A stretch of 64,000 nt of DNA from assembly GCF_025766255.1 (NCBI RefSeq), contig NW_026516675.1, positions 310,001 to 374,000 of the forward strand, in the 5' to 3' direction. Within the stretch, counting starts at the first letter, position 1, and each line of letters opens with the position of its first letter. The position numbers were made by a program, and so were the translations under genes. The stretch comes from Zychaea mexicana. Taxonomy: Eukaryota > Mucoromycota > Mucoromycetes > Mucorales > Lichtheimiaceae. Positions 34,201-46,747 of the stretch are shown here, in pieces. The notes under the pieces are model-generated. The model did not search any database. It saw only the letters and a list, made by a program, of their open reading frames with translations, and was not told where the DNA came from.

Positions 34201-37200
34201 CAGTCATTGATAGCGCACGGGTATGCTTGTACCATTGTAAAGCGCTGATATAATCTCGATTCTACAAATGGAAAGGGAGATGGGCCAGCATGACAACAAC
34301 ATTAATATAGCTCATGATATAACGTATATTTTTAAAGTAGGGAAGCTTGATTGGCTCACTACATGTTTAAGAATTACCTCATAGAACGCATCACCGGTAC
34401 GCCATAGGATCTACTCGGCGCTATGTTAGCGAAAATGTTTGCAATGTTTTTTTTTTCTACTGAAAAACAAAAACTGTATAGTGCTGCTGCTGCTGCTTCT
34501 CCCTACAACATGAAAGAAAAAGAAACCATGCTTTTTACCATTTGACATGCTGTAAGATCAGCCGGTGTGATTGCCTGTCTGTCCATGAAAAGATCTATAG
34601 AATTCGTTCAGATTCGTTTGTTGTGTAAGATATGTTATTGTGAGAGACCATGTTGAACAGGTCAAAACGTTGGCGCGCTTTACCATTGATTGTCTTTTTC
34701 AACGGTCGTTCAATGATGGAAACACAACCATCCAAAGTAGAAGGGTTGTGATGCACTGCTTCCGAGAGTAGATAAAGTTTTGTCATATAAAGCGTTCCCA
34801 TAGTGAACAAATGTCTCGTCGGCGGCATGGTGCTCTGTTCATCACTGCCATCGTAATCATTTTGTTCTTCTTCATCGAGTGTGGTGGCGCGTCGTCGTTG
34901 CAGCACCACATCAAGTCCATCGCCGATGGTTTCTACACTATACAACAAGCAAACTCGCACGTAAAAACGACACACATGGTTCCAGACTTATATGAATGGT
35001 CGGTACTTACGTAAGGAAACGAATCACCAGCCGAGACACGGCGACGAGGCTATACATTCAAGGTCATCATGTTGGCTCCATAAAACAATAACACAAGTTT
35101 AGTCTGGTTAAGAAGTTACTTACTAGGAAAGCCGTGATGGTTCTGCTTGGAGAGGGAAATTCTCCATTGCTTCAAAGTATGCTAGTTGCGTGGACCAAAG
35201 ACCCGTTAGATTGAGCGAAATACATGACATACCATTCTTCTCAAAAGGCGTGTGTATTGATATTATTGAAAAAAATGACAGTGTTTACCTATTTCCGGCA
35301 TAATAGTAGACGTGCTGTCTTGTTGTTGCTGAAACAATTCGCCTTTTGTTAAAATTGCCAATTTTGCCATATGGTACTCCTTGGTCTCTCGAAGTTTCTA
35401 TATTATATATTCGGCAAACAAAGGAACGCCATCCATTCTCATTAGCATAAAAACAATGAACGTAGTAAAAAAAAAAGAGAGAAAGATATAAGTGATGGTC
35501 AATTTCTGGTTTACATACTGGAAAAGTAGAGACGGTACTTTGGACTATCTCGATAAGCGTAGTCTGCAGTGACGAACTTAACGATGATTCGGTGGCAGTA
35601 GTAATATTCAATGCAGCACGAGCTATAGTGTATAAAAAAAGTGCAAAAGAGAGAAATCAGCAAGCGCATCAGTTCGTGAATTTGCATTTTGATGTCTCTT
35701 TTCTAATCACTCACCCATTGTTTCCAGAACTGTTTTCTTTTGTGGGAGGGGGGGGGAAAGATAAGAGTAAAAATGCGTGAGAAAAACTATTACATCCTGA
35801 TCCGCTGTAATGAAAATTAAATTTACACACACCATGAATTGCTCGTTACAATAAACATATTGCAGCTTTGGAAGGACGTGAGCGATCAATTCCAGACAAG
35901 CTTTGTATTTTGCATCCTTCAACACTTTTTGACTCAGTGACATTGTGATTCGACAAAGAAACTCGTTCTGTTTAGATGAATAGTTTATATAGGGTTAAGA
36001 AGATCAGGAGCTACTCATCGTTTCTTTTTTTATAATGACTGGGTCTACCTTGATGTGATTGTCATCATCAATGATTTGTCGGCTGCTGACACAGTAGTCT
36101 CAAGTGGGAAATTGAAAGTGTGGGGGGGGGGTTAGTTGCTGTAAGAAGTAGTAGTTTTGACAGCTTTTCCATCTTTCTTTGTGACGCATAGGAAAAACTC
36201 ACCCACAGCTTTTGAAAGTCGCTCTTTTGCTTGTAGCCATTCATTACGCACAATTTCCTAAAGTGCAAGCATGTTTATATGACAGAGCAAGCCGACGAAA
36301 AATCGGTACAGCGTTAGTAGTAGCATCAAACGACTGTAATACAAAAAGAAAGATATAGAAAGTACATACCCATTCTGCTCGAAACATATAGAGTTTCAAA
36401 CGACAGCTTGCTTGATACATTACTTTTTCCAGATCACTCTCGCCTGGGGGCTTGGTATTGGATGAGATGGTTGATTCGAGTTGATTGTCGTACTATATAC
36501 ACCCATAGACAAAAAACAATAATAGCAAAGGTTGTAGGTTTCTTTTTGTTCTTCCCTATATCTTTTAACCACTATAAAGTTATATACGAACATTCTCAGC
36601 ATCTTGAAAGGCTACATCAGCGCGTTCATGGTTTCCGCAATCTGTTTTAAGAAAAGCCAAAAACAATTAGATAAGTTATTGTTGGCGAAGGGAAAAAAAG
36701 GTAAGTTCTATCATTGGTAAAAAAAAAAAGGAATTACCCGTCCACGCTTTTCCAAGGGCACTAGCCATTTCTAGTTGACAAGTCCAGACTAAGTTTACAC
36801 ATTTGCCGTTCGTTTAGTAAGAGGGAGAAATAGTAATACAATGAACTCTCACAGATAAAAAGGAATGAGAGAGAGGGTTGCATTTACATTCGCTTGATGC
36901 AGAAGTAAAGGTCTCCACAGCCGGTCGCGTCATACGATAACCAATTTCACGCACTATGTACATCAGTTCAATGAGCAGTGGGTAAATGGGGCTTCTAATC
37001 CAACCTTCGTTCCTCCTCCCACTTTTCTGCTCAAGCCCACTATCGTCTCTATACTGCCAGTAGAGACAAAACTAACTCACAAGTGGCGATCACTTCATAG
37101 GCTGCAGCCGATGGCGTGAAATGTGTGTTGACTGCTTTGTTCCACAGATCGGTACCTAAATTTGATGATGCATAGTTCGTATCACATGGTTGAGTTCATT

Positions 37201-37673
37201 GATGATGGGAGACGACAATAAAAAGACTATATTATATAAAGCAAAACGAACAATACACATACCACACTGTTCCAGCATATCAATATCCGTGGCTGAAATC
37301 TCGAGAAAATCACGAATCGCATCTGCCTTTGTCAATATTCGTTTAAGCATGGGTAGAATGTGTGATGGCTGTTCTTGGGCATCAACAAGCGCAGCCGCTT
37401 CCTTCCCAAGGGCTGTGTAGTTTTTGATGTCATCGGAACAGAAGTAAAAAAAGGTAAGCAATCGTCGATCACCAAAACGAGTATAGATATTCAATATAGA
37501 AAAGTAAATGGAACATACTCCAAAGCTCGTTTAATGGTAATGTCAGCATCTTTATCATACGCTAAAAAAGTGAGAAATGGAAAAGAAAAAGAAGAAAGAC
37601 GTCGTCGGGGGAAATTGAAGCTCTCCGCCCTTATCTTTTTGGAAACCTGATAGTGGGAGCCAAATCGATGCAT
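31276..37673 (-). CDS. SPO22/ZIP4/TEX11-like meiotic TPR protein, about 20 exons
   Basis: A long chain of short minus-strand exons between 37.67 and 31.28 kb carries the order of motifs typical of SPO22/ZIP4 proteins. They include DLWNKAVN (about 37130), YRMTRPAVETF (36930), MASALGKAW and HERADVAFQDAE (36.6-36.8 kb), NEWLQAKERLSKAV (36220), YISALQWYKHT (34240), RQLARCYLKMD (34040), AWNLGLQCCEHAMDYR (32880), YPESELYYLVVVCWNEGI (31640) and GRAWCKLAFDLLPF (31480). The C-terminus is about AYAKLTGAARAGG with TGA at 31276-31278. The helical repeats are TPR-like. In yeast and plants the family organises the synaptonemal complex and crossovers. Exact exon joins, especially the first two near 37.5 kb, are not resolved. 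Gln/Asn runs are inserted in several loops. Confidence 0.6.
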
Positions 37674-37881
37674 CCGCTAAACTAATCCAACAACAATGCT
37701 ATGGTAGAGCATTAAGCCGGAGCATATGCAGCTGCCTATGTAAATACGCTGGCAACATTGTACAAGGAAAGCCCCATATCTCTCCCCTAATAGAACATAA
37801 GAACCTGATCGGCATCATCATCATCATATCGAAATGATTGTTATCTTCTTCTTTTTCCAATTGGAAACACCCCTACCCAAA

Positions 37882-38199
37882 ATGGCAAACCTGGTCGAGC
37901 AACAGCGCAAAGGATTGAAAAGATATCATCAATTCCAGAGAATGATGCTGGATATCGCCAAAAACTCAAAAGCTGGTATCAAAGACATCAAAGTATTGAA
38001 CAAGGTTTACAAACAAGACTATAAAAATAGTATCTGTAAAAGCACCCGGCAAGCAGCAGTATTAGCAGCATCAATCATCATCATCGGCGCTTTCAACTTT
38101 ATGGAAATCTGTAACTCAATAGCCAAGAGAACATTCAAGAAAAAAATATCTATGGTGGCTAGAAATTTTAGTATCCTGTATCAACGATGTATGAATTAG
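37882..38199 (+). CDS. Hypothetical small protein with one hydrophobic segment
   Basis: A 105-codon frame from the ATG at 37882 (an in-frame upstream start at 37834 exists). The first 60 residues are basic and helical (EQQRKGLKRYHQFQRMMLD), followed by AAVLAASIIIIGAFNFM, long enough to span a membrane, and a Lys/Arg-rich tail. It lies head to head with the SPO22/ZIP4-like gene. No family recognised; it may be non-coding. Confidence 0.3.
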   Translation: MANLVEQQRKGLKRYHQFQRMMLDIAKNSKAGIKDIKVLNKVYKQDYKNSICKSTRQAAVLAASIIIIGAFNFMEICNSIAKRTFKKKISMVARNFSILYQRCMN

Positions 38200-38687
38200 A
38201 GAGCTCAAGTTGTAAGAATATTTAGCTTTAGAAATCATCACTTGGCTTTAAAGTAACGCTAAGCACAATAATCCTATTTATGCATCCAAGGCTACATTCA
38301 CCCATTTACTGTATAATTAACCTCCTAATATTCTACAGCGCATAATCATTCTTTTTCTAATAAACGCAACATGATGCTGCTATCCAAACATATCGCAAAC
38401 AATAAAGTTAATCGCAACAGAGAATTCACACAGGTAACTACTGTGAGAACTAAATCGCTATTTTGAGGTGCGTTTGAATAGACACACAGCTTCTGAACAC
38501 AGACACAAAAAATGCGGGATGAGGAGTCTTTTAAGAGAGGGGTGGCGGGATAGTGAAGTGTCAACTTCACTATGTACTAAAGACTTGTTCGTCTACATTA
38601 TACTAACATTTTATTGTGTATTCAACGAATCATACAAAAAGTTAAAGTACATCAGCAGAATCGAAAAGCTTCCTGGTTTTGTTTCGT
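38200..38687. other. Intergenic, no gene seen
   Basis: AT-rich sequence holding the 3' ends of the hypothetical small gene and of the convergent glucosidase gene. Confidence 0.35.
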
Positions 38688-41600
38688 TTACATAAACCTG
38701 ATGGTAAGTGGCCCTGTAGTTAGATCAATGCCAGAATTTTCCAGCACGACAACTAATGTAGCACCACTGTTATTATTGACAGAAACAAGGCTATGCTCCT
38801 CTCCATTGTCATATCTAGCCAGAGTCCAGACAAGGGATGATGCCGGTGGTGCAGAAATGATCTTGATGGTTTCCAGTTTTTCTGCTTGCGAATAACCAAA
38901 CGAGCCTTGTATATGAAGCACCTGATCCTCCATTTTGAAAACAATATCCGATGTTTCCGGTTGCTCCACCGAATGGCCGTCATCTATATACAAGCGACCC
39001 TCAGCACTACCTTGGTGATCCAGAGCAATGAGCAAGGTATATGGCGTCGCATACGCGTCCTCCACCACACGCTTGGGCTCTTTGAGTGGCACAATGGCAC
39101 CACCACGAACATGGATCGGCATATGCGTCAATGGGGCATCGAGAGTAACCCATCTGTCAGCGGTCTCTGAGATGACAGGTTCGTATGTATACCAGTCGTA
39201 CCAGGTACCAAGTGGAAATTGTCCCTTGACTGAGAGGGCATTTTCAGTCACCACAGGTGTCAAGAGTATATCGGTACCAATCAGGACCTGTTCATCGTTG
39301 GTGAGATAGGCTTCGATCTCGGGATATTCAAAAACAAGGGGTCGCCACACCCCAGTGCCTAGACGATGTGATTCTTCATGAAGCGTGTACAAGTAGGGTA
39401 GCAAAGAGTAACGGATGCTGAGCGCTTTTCGACTGGCCTCTGCTGTCGACTCCCACTGGTAGGGTTCCTGTGCTATGCCGTTTATCACTGTAACAACCAG
39501 ACATGCTTTATTTAAGTACATGATACCTGAATTGATACAATCCAATGTTTGTTGTTTACCATTGTGATTCCGTGCAAACGGATAAAAAGCGCCAAGTTGC
39601 ATCCAGCGCGTGCATAATTCTTCTGTGGTGTTGCCGTTAAATCCACAAATGTCGGATCCGCTGTAAGATATGCCAAACATTTGGACGTTGAATACTTCAA
39701 CAATGGAAGCTTTCAGGTACTCCCAGGTAGCCCAATTGTCACCTAAGGAGAAACAACAAAGAAAGAGCGAGAGTGAATTATTTTTGCCACCCGGACTGCA
39801 TCAGCATTTCACTAGTTTTCCTTACCCATCCAATGACCAGCATAATGACCTGACCTAATATATTCCGCATGAGTGCGTCTTTTCTTTTCCAAAAATTACA
39901 AAATCTCTCGTTCTTTACCCTGAAAATGTGGATCGACTAATGATGAACGGACGCTCATTAGGTTTGTATTTCAAGATAGCCTGTATTAGGAAAATATCAT
40001 TAGTATAATGTACAGTGTTGTGGGTAATGGACATGATTCTTACATTTCGTGTTGTACTGCACTCTGCATGACCATACAGATTATGCAAATCATAATGCGG
40101 AATGGTACCGTCTGCATGATAGGCAATCATGGGCGCCGTTTTCTCGGACAAGTTGCCTGCCATATTATGGATTGCATAGTTTGGATACAGCAGATTGCGT
40201 GTTTCTTTTTCTAGATCGACTGTCTTGGCCAGCTCCAACAACGCCTGTTCCTCGGATATGTGCATCATGTCTTGTTGTTCCTGAGGCAATGTCCATGGCT
40301 CAAAACTAGGCGGCAGTACATCCATTTTACCCGATCCACACGATCCTAGACAAAACGACGAGGGTTCATCCATGTCGATCCATAATCCATCCAAATCCAT
40401 GCGGCTCATAAACGAAGCTATTTCATAGTCCCAGTATTGCGCTGCGTTTTTGTGGAACCAGTCTGGAAAGACGGTGTATCCCGGCCAAACCTCGCCAACA
40501 TAGTATGATCCATCTATTATGTGTGTGTGTGTGTGCAACATAAATTCATGCGGCGTATGTGTTTTAGAGAGTAACATTAAAAAATAAGGCAGGGTGTTGT
40601 TGTTGTTGTACCTGGATTTTTCATAAACACATCGAGCTCTTGTCCGCGAATGAACGGCCCATAGTCGCTTCGGTATGCTTTGCCTGCATCCACCATGAGA
40701 ACGAATCGTTGCTTGTTGGCATGGAGATTGTCACTCATTCTTTTCATCCGCTCTTCGGGAAAATGAACGGGATCGAAAGTAAAGTCCTTGTAAGTATCCA
40801 TATAATCTGTCCAAAGAAAAATTATGTTTTGGTTACATCGTGAGTTCCCGTCGGTATCTGTAGGGTGATAGCGTTCTTGTTCATACCAATATCCACCCAG
40901 TTGACTTCCACTGATCAAATTATATAGCGTTGAGTACACGTATTCTACTGTCATGTAAAGACAAGCGTACGTACATGGAATTTCATGTTCTCTGTATTTC
41001 CGGACAACCTCTTCAACCTCATCAATATCATGATATCCCCACCGACAATGCTGGAAGCCAAGGAACCAGTGAGCTATGAGAGTAGCATGGTAAATATACA
41101 TACATACAACTGCCCTGAGAAAAGAGAAAGTTCAGTGGCACCCTTACATATCATCATTGGCTTGCCCACCAAATCCGTGTATGAGCGCACAACTGAATTT
41201 GGCTTATTATCTGTTGGCGTGAAAAAATAAAACTCGAGCACACCGCCGATGATCTTGAAAGTGATACGGCCTTCCACAGTGAGCACGTCCATGCCATGCG
41301 CGGTCAATAAAAACATGCCGTGTGCCTTGCCATTGCGGATTTCCATTGCCATTGGATGCGAGCCATAAATATTTTCATAAAAACTATTTTTACGACAAGA
41401 AAAACAACATGGGTTGAAAAAAAGGATTTCCATATTTCTTGCTTTCTTGGGTGTATACAGTATGGACACTGTAAGTGATACTTACGGGCAAGCGGCATCG
41501 CGAGCAAAAACGGTTGTGGCGTTCTAATCGATGTGTTAGCATATTTCTTTAACAACCCCTCCTTTATTGCTCAAAGGCTGTGATAGTGATAATGTACCAG

Positions 41601-42471
41601 CTGGTTATTCCTTCGAAACGATGGTAACGGTGTCTCGCCAAATCCATAAAGATTGGCATCTTTAGGTACTTTTGTTGTCAGCTCGAGGTACTGGTCCTCA
41701 AACACCAGCGGATAATCCGTCGTGTCAAATACCACAGCATTGTCGCTTGTTCGGATGACCTGGAAAGTGAAAGGCTCGCGTGTGTATTTAAAACGATAAT
41801 TGGGATTTTCAAAAGGTGTGTTCAGTTTGGGTCGTGGTAAACCAAGTGGTGAATCGGGTACTGGTATTTGGTTTTGACCCTTATCGCTGATCTATGTATG
41901 ATAGGTCATATCAGAAACAGTATATATGCATAAGTAATGTCAGCTATTTCATAATAGGATCCACAAGCTTCTCCCCCCCCCCCCGCCCCACATCAGAAAG
42001 GCGCACCCGGTGGGGTCAACCTGGTATATGTAAACCAGAACTTACTGTGACATGGAGTCGATCCTCAGTTTCGTAGTCTACTTGGACTACCAGCTCTTTG
42101 ATGGTTTTGCCGTAAAAGTCAGTCGGGCCGGGTCTTGCAGTCAAAGGAATTTGAAACCCGGATGTCGTGCTCACAGCTTCTCCAGCAACGTTGTAACCAG
42201 GTGCTGTGTACGACACGTCTAATTTTTGCGGTACTCACACAATTACAATCATGCGCCATGAACACTTTCTTTTTTCTTGTCGCTCTACCCCCCTCGGGAT
42301 AGTACCATAATCGGGTCTCACTTGTGAAGAGTGATTTGCTGGCACCATGTGAAATACGTCATATTTTTCGTGTTGTGGTTGTTGCTGACCATATACGACT
42401 GAGATGCGAGGAGAGAACTGACAAAGTCCCACAAGCGTGGTCGTTAAAAGTAAAAGCAGTAGCCGTGTCAT
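38688..42471 (-). CDS. Secreted GH31 alpha-glucosidase
   Basis: The start at 42471 gives a clear signal peptide (MTRLLLLLLTTTLVGLC); an in-frame ATG 11 codons upstream is possible. Exons found include 42471-42306, 42218-42046, 39982-39919, a 29-nt exon 39854-39826, 39742-39559 and 39487-38688, with others between 41.9 and 40.0 kb. Motifs in order: GYNVAGEA and LVVQVDYETEDRLHVT (N-domain), YGFGET, MSDNLHANKQRFVLMVDAG, then the nucleophile Asp in GLWIDMDEPSSF (about 40370). The acid/base Asp is in AGHWMGDNWATWEYLKA, followed by GSDICGFNGNTTEELCTRW, FARNHN, AQEPYQWES and PIHVRGG. Reaction: hydrolysis of terminal alpha-1,4 (and often alpha-1,6) glucosyl bonds in maltose and starch fragments, probably outside the cell. 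No trefoil domain is seen. All catalytic residues are present. Confidence 0.88.
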
Positions 42472-43335
42472 ATTCTCGACTTGCTGCTTGTCTTTACTTT
42501 TCAATGCCAGAGAGCAGAAAAAAGGGATATTTTTTTCTCGGGTGGGTCTCGTTATTTATATTATGCAGCCCACGCCTGCAATTCCGTTCCCGCATTTTTC
42601 CGTCTACGTGTACATGTAAACAATAGGTTCTTGCTCGAGAAGGTAGCCACACACAGACCTCGGAACGCCCATGAACCCTATAGCATTGTACGGCTGCATC
42701 TCATGACAGCAACAACAACAACAACAACAACGAAACGCGCTATACCGTCTCAAACTTATCAATTTTCCCATTTATCATCGCTGCTGTTTAGTGCGTTGTG
42801 CCATGATGAGCATGTTTACCTTGAAACAGCTATCTTTATAAGGCAGCGATAGTTCACCTGGAAACTTTTCTTCTTCCCCTCATGAACTCCCACGCTGTAG
42901 AGACGCGAGAAGGGTTACACAGGGACCCGCTTTCGCTCTTCTATTCCTTTATGCAGGATGGCAAAACAGTAAATCTTTGTGATAAATGTCTTCAATATAT
43001 ATATATTTATGCCATCATAGGGTTCAATATGATATGCCTAGCAAAAAAAAACAAATCGACCTGGGCGCACAAGCGTTGGAAGAATGCAGCACAAAAGTTG
43101 AGTGGTACATAATATTTGGAAGTATGGCAACTGGCATTGGTTTTAATCGAGGGAGCACCCTGTAGTCCCACTTTTTTTTTTGATGAAAAACGATGGAAGA
43201 CAATAAACAAAGGCTGCTTCGAGCGATATTCGTCAGAAACCTTCTCTCTGTCCTTACATCATTACTACTACTTGACACCTGCTTATCATCCTATGAATTA
43301 AAAAACGTAACCTTCTTAGAACCCATGCACCTTAC
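42472..43335. promoter_or_regulatory. Upstream region of the glucosidase gene; no gene seen
   Basis: Short open stretches only. CAA/ACA repeats at about 42705-42731. It presumably includes the glucosidase promoter. Confidence 0.3.
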
Positions 43336-43518
43336 CTACAAAACAAGAAGCTCATGTTTGGGGAAAGGATAAACGATTGGTATGTGTATCAATGTTACAT
43401 CATGAGATGGATCTCTAAATGTTTGACCTACTGGTCCCTGTACTTTGCGGTGCCAGTGCTTGTTGCTTGGTAGTAAACGATGACTGATTATGGTTTCGTG
43501 GCCAATGGCCCCTCCCAT
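43336..43518 (-). CDS. Hypothetical 60-residue protein
   Basis: A short frame with balanced composition: GGAIGHETIISHRLLPSN at the start, then GPVGQTFRDPSHDVTLIHIP and PFPKHELLVL. Codon use looks coding rather than random, and a GTAAGG just after the last codon could be a splice donor, so it may be a first exon. No family recognised, no signal peptide. Confidence 0.3.
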   Translation of the reverse strand: MGGAIGHETIISHRLLPSNKHWHRKVQGPVGQTFRDPSHDVTLIHIPIVYPFPKHELLVL

Positions 43519-43778
43519 TTACTATGCCTAAATCAGACAAAAAGACAATGAGTCTCTAAAAAAACTGGAAACAGCATCAAATGCCTGCATTCATGGAGAG
43601 AATACATGATAGATGTCTACACCCAAAGCGCGTGTGCGCACCCCGAACACAGCATAATAGGGGGGGAGGAAGTTTATTCCATAAAGTATTAAAATCGAGG
43701 TGGTCATGTGGGAGAATTAGAAGAAAAAAGGGCTTTTCTTGGCACCAAGAAAGAAACCATGTGTGTGTGTTTAATTAT

Positions 43779-44627
43779 TTACATGTCATATTCCAAATGC
43801 TCATTCACATGGTGGTTCAGCGCCATGTTGTCTCCTTCGATGGTTTTATGACAGACCGGACATTCCATCTTACGCACTGAGTTTCCTTTCAAGTAGGCAC
43901 TTGCATCAACTGGAGCATGTTGAGGCTGCCGTGGAAACTGTTGCTGTTGCTGTGGTTGATGCGTGGATGATAAGCCAAAATCGGGTGGAATGAACGTATT
44001 GGAAGGATCATACGATTGTGGCTGCTGCTGTTGGGGTGCTTGCCAGTAGAATGGCTGCGCTGGCTGCTGAAATGGCTGTTGTTGTTGTTGTTGCTGGTAG
44101 GGTTGCTGTTGAAACGACTGTTGTTGGTATGGCTGTTGTTGTTGTTGCTGTTGCTGTGGATACAATTGAAGCGATGGTTGCTGTTGTTGGCCATAGAAAG
44201 AAGATTGCTGCTGTGGAAACGAGGATTGAAGGTTGCTGTTTGGCTGTTGCTGTTGCGGATACGATGGGTTCGAGAAGCCAGGCGTGCTATAAGAAGGTTG
44301 CTGCTGGTACGGCTGTTGTTGAGGTTGCGTCGTGTAAGTGGGATTGAATCCACCCATTGTGGATTGTGGCATTGCATTGGTTTGTGGATATTGCGATTGC
44401 CCTGACGTTGGGCTAGAGTACATGTTTGTGTTTTGTGAACGAAATGGGTTATTGTCCATTGTATCGAATTGGGGGAGGTGTTGTTGTTGTTGTTGTTGTT
44501 GTTGCGAGAAAGGCTGTGTAAGACCACTGCCAACGGGAGGTGAAGCGCGGGGTTTTATTGGAACGTGTACGTAGCCTTGCGAAAAAGAGCGAATTTCCTT
44601 TTTCGGCTTGCATTGACGCACATACAT
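43779..44627 (-). CDS. Gln/Pro/Ser-rich protein with C-terminal C2H2 zinc finger, 282 aa
   Basis: A single frame whose middle (about 45-240) is Gln-rich low complexity with repeated PYQQQ, FQQP and YPQQQ words and an NPF tripeptide (about 60). Near the C-terminus MECPVCHKTIEGDNMALNHHVNEHL has Cys-x2-Cys and two spaced His, as in UBZ/Rad18-like ubiquitin-binding or Pep7-type zinc fingers. The first 40 residues are basic. NPF tripeptides bind EH domains in endocytosis, which would suit an ubiquitin-binding adaptor, but this is inference. Gln-rich tracts may also support self-association. No orthologue can be named. Confidence 0.65.
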   Translation of the reverse strand: MYVRQCKPKKEIRSFSQGYVHVPIKPRASPPVGSGLTQPFSQQQQQQQQHLPQFDTMDNNPFRSQNTNMYSSPTSGQSQYPQTNAMPQSTMGGFNPTYTTQPQQQPYQQQPSYSTPGFSNPSYPQQQQPNSNLQSSFPQQQSSFYGQQQQPSLQLYPQQQQQQQQPYQQQSFQQQPYQQQQQQQPFQQPAQPFYWQAPQQQQPQSYDPSNTFIPPDFGLSSTHQPQQQQQFPRQPQHAPVDASAYLKGNSVRKMECPVCHKTIEGDNMALNHHVNEHLEYDM

Positions 44628-46747
44628 TTTTAAGCTTGCTGAGAGTAACAGGCTGAGTCGACTTGACTGCGTAACCAGAATGCTCAGGATCGCTCTTGTA
44701 CTCGTTTGAGACCCACTAACTCAGTTGAAAGATTCTAAAGAATAAAGTGTGAGTTCCCTTAGTCTGAAAATACTGGTGTAGCTCTCTTTTTCTTTCTTTC
44801 CTGCATCCAGATGGCTTTTGGCTTGTTGTCAGCAATTATACAGCAGTTGAGAGGCGCACTGGGTGGAAAGAGTCAATAATAGCACAGTACATCATATGCG
44901 ATGACTAAAGAGAGGGCGTTATACTCTGGACGAGAAAGTGGAAATACCACGGTTGTTTATTTAAGAAAAGTATCGTTATTTAAGCTTTGTGCATACCACC
45001 AGCTGACAGGCTCACAGATTGTTTGTCTGATTTGTGATTCATAATATTTATCGCGCGTGGTATCATTCCACAGCGTCGGGCCGTCCTACTAGTTTTCACA
45101 ATGGCAATCCTGCACGGTTCTCGTTCTATGATGGCTGAGAAGTTTATACGCATTTAGAGGGGAACAGGCAAATCTCGTGTGTTTATAGTAGTGGATGAAG
45201 GTATGATACGAGTCTCTATATAAACGCAATAATATAAAGGAGCGATGCGAATCTTACCGTTAGATGTCGTTAAAAGACCAGTTTCCTCCTCAGGGACAGT
45301 TGCAAAATGCAGTAGTTATTTGCTAGCCATTTGAGGAGGGTTGCTTTTGTAACTTCTTCACCGATATGTTTGCGGACACAGCAAGAGCATTGTAGTGCGA
45401 CAACGGCCTTGGATCTGATATAATCATCCCTTTCAGCATTGATTGGATACTGACTATCATCAATCATCGTAAATAAGGTACTAGTAACTGCCATTCTTAG
45501 CTCAATAATATGCCACGTAAATTAACTAGGTAGATACTCTCGCTCACTGTAGAAATATGATTTTGTACAACATACCACGTAGGAGGCGGCACCCTCAGCA
45601 TCACCACCCATCAGCCATGTAAAACCGTTTATTTTCAATTAAGCTAATCTTTTGCCTAATATGGCCTTATGTAAGCAAGGAACACTCATGCTTGCCTTTT
45701 TCTTTTTGCCATCCAAAAGATATGCACAATGCTGTATCCAGTATACTGCTGATGTGCACAAAGTAGGTCAGGTTGGCGTATATAAAATCTCCCCCTCTGC
45801 TTCCATTTCACAAGACCCAAACGACATTAGGGACAGAGCTACATAACCCAGGTGATCAAAATGAAAAAAAAAAAAAAGTCAAACGTGGTTGCGTGCACTG
45901 ATATCAGAACGAATCAAAGTATTTTCTTTCAATAGAGACTTGGTAGAAAAATAAAAGGAAACGGAGCCGACTTTCAAAAAGAAAGGTATTTTATGCATGC
46001 ATACGTAATGTGGCTGTAATAATGCACCCGTCGTACAACAACGACAACGACAACGACAACGCCAGCAACGACGTACATTGTAAAGGTACGCATGTACTGC
46101 CCAGCACCTAACGTGTACGGATACGCAAAAGTTATTACAACCGTAAATTATTAAATTAATAGGCCATCGTGACAAATAAAAGAAAAGTTGACATGTGGCT
46201 ATTGACAGCTTATGACAAGACGGTATACACACACACAGCCCATCGCCCGAGAAAATAAAAAAAAACAATGACGAATGTGCTACTAGTGCGCTTTTCATAT
46301 TTTCTGATCCATCCGCTTTAGGAGCCGGTGTATGATGGGATCACATGAGGTATATCAAAAGGCTTTTTTTTTTCAACAAATAATATGACAAGGGAGAGAA
46401 GGGGGCCGTACACAGAAAGCAAAGAACGGCAGCGTGGTGAACTTATAGTGCTTCCCCCTTCTCCCCTTCTTTTTTTTTTTTCTGCTCTTCTTATTTATTC
46501 AAACCAAACATCAGCAGCGTACATTTTTCTTTTTTTCCTCTTTTTCACTTTGTCATAAATACATAGTACAACATCTACTACATATATATATATATATTGC
46601 TACTTGGTGTGCTTCCCAGTCTCTAATTGTTGATATATACCCCCCCCCTTCTCTCCTGCCTCTTTTCGTACTTCATTACCCAATCGACGACACATCGACA
46701 CATCTATTAGTATACTACGTGAAAACATAGACAGAAGGCAAAATAGC
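44628..46747. other. Gene-poor stretch
   Basis: About 2.1 kb without a convincing gene apart from one weak minus-strand frame (45270-45494, listed separately). Notable pieces: a poly-A run near 45866, an ACGACA repeat at about 46038-46060, and T-rich tracts with a TATATATATATATAT element at about 46583-46598, about 150 bp before the next start codon. Confidence 0.35.
45270..45494 (-). CDS. Uncertain helical fragment
   Basis: A 74-codon frame from an ATG, with YPINAERDDYIRSKAVVALQ and EEVTKATLLKWLANNY resembling HEAT/ARM-like helices. There is no partner exon and no recognised family. It is either a small gene or the remnant of one. Confidence 0.2.
   Translation of the reverse strand: MAVTSTLFTMIDDSQYPINAERDDYIRSKAVVALQCSCCVRKHIGEEVTKATLLKWLANNYCILQLSLRRKLVF

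Noticed and set aside
42016..42216. Independent short gene at the upstream end of the glucosidase
   Set aside because: It is the second exon of the GH31 gene (42218-42046), joined in phase to the signal-peptide exon.
44016..44405. Leu/Val-rich plus-strand frames as a multi-pass membrane protein
   Set aside because: They are the antisense of CAG/CAA repeats in the Gln-rich gene and show no family pattern.
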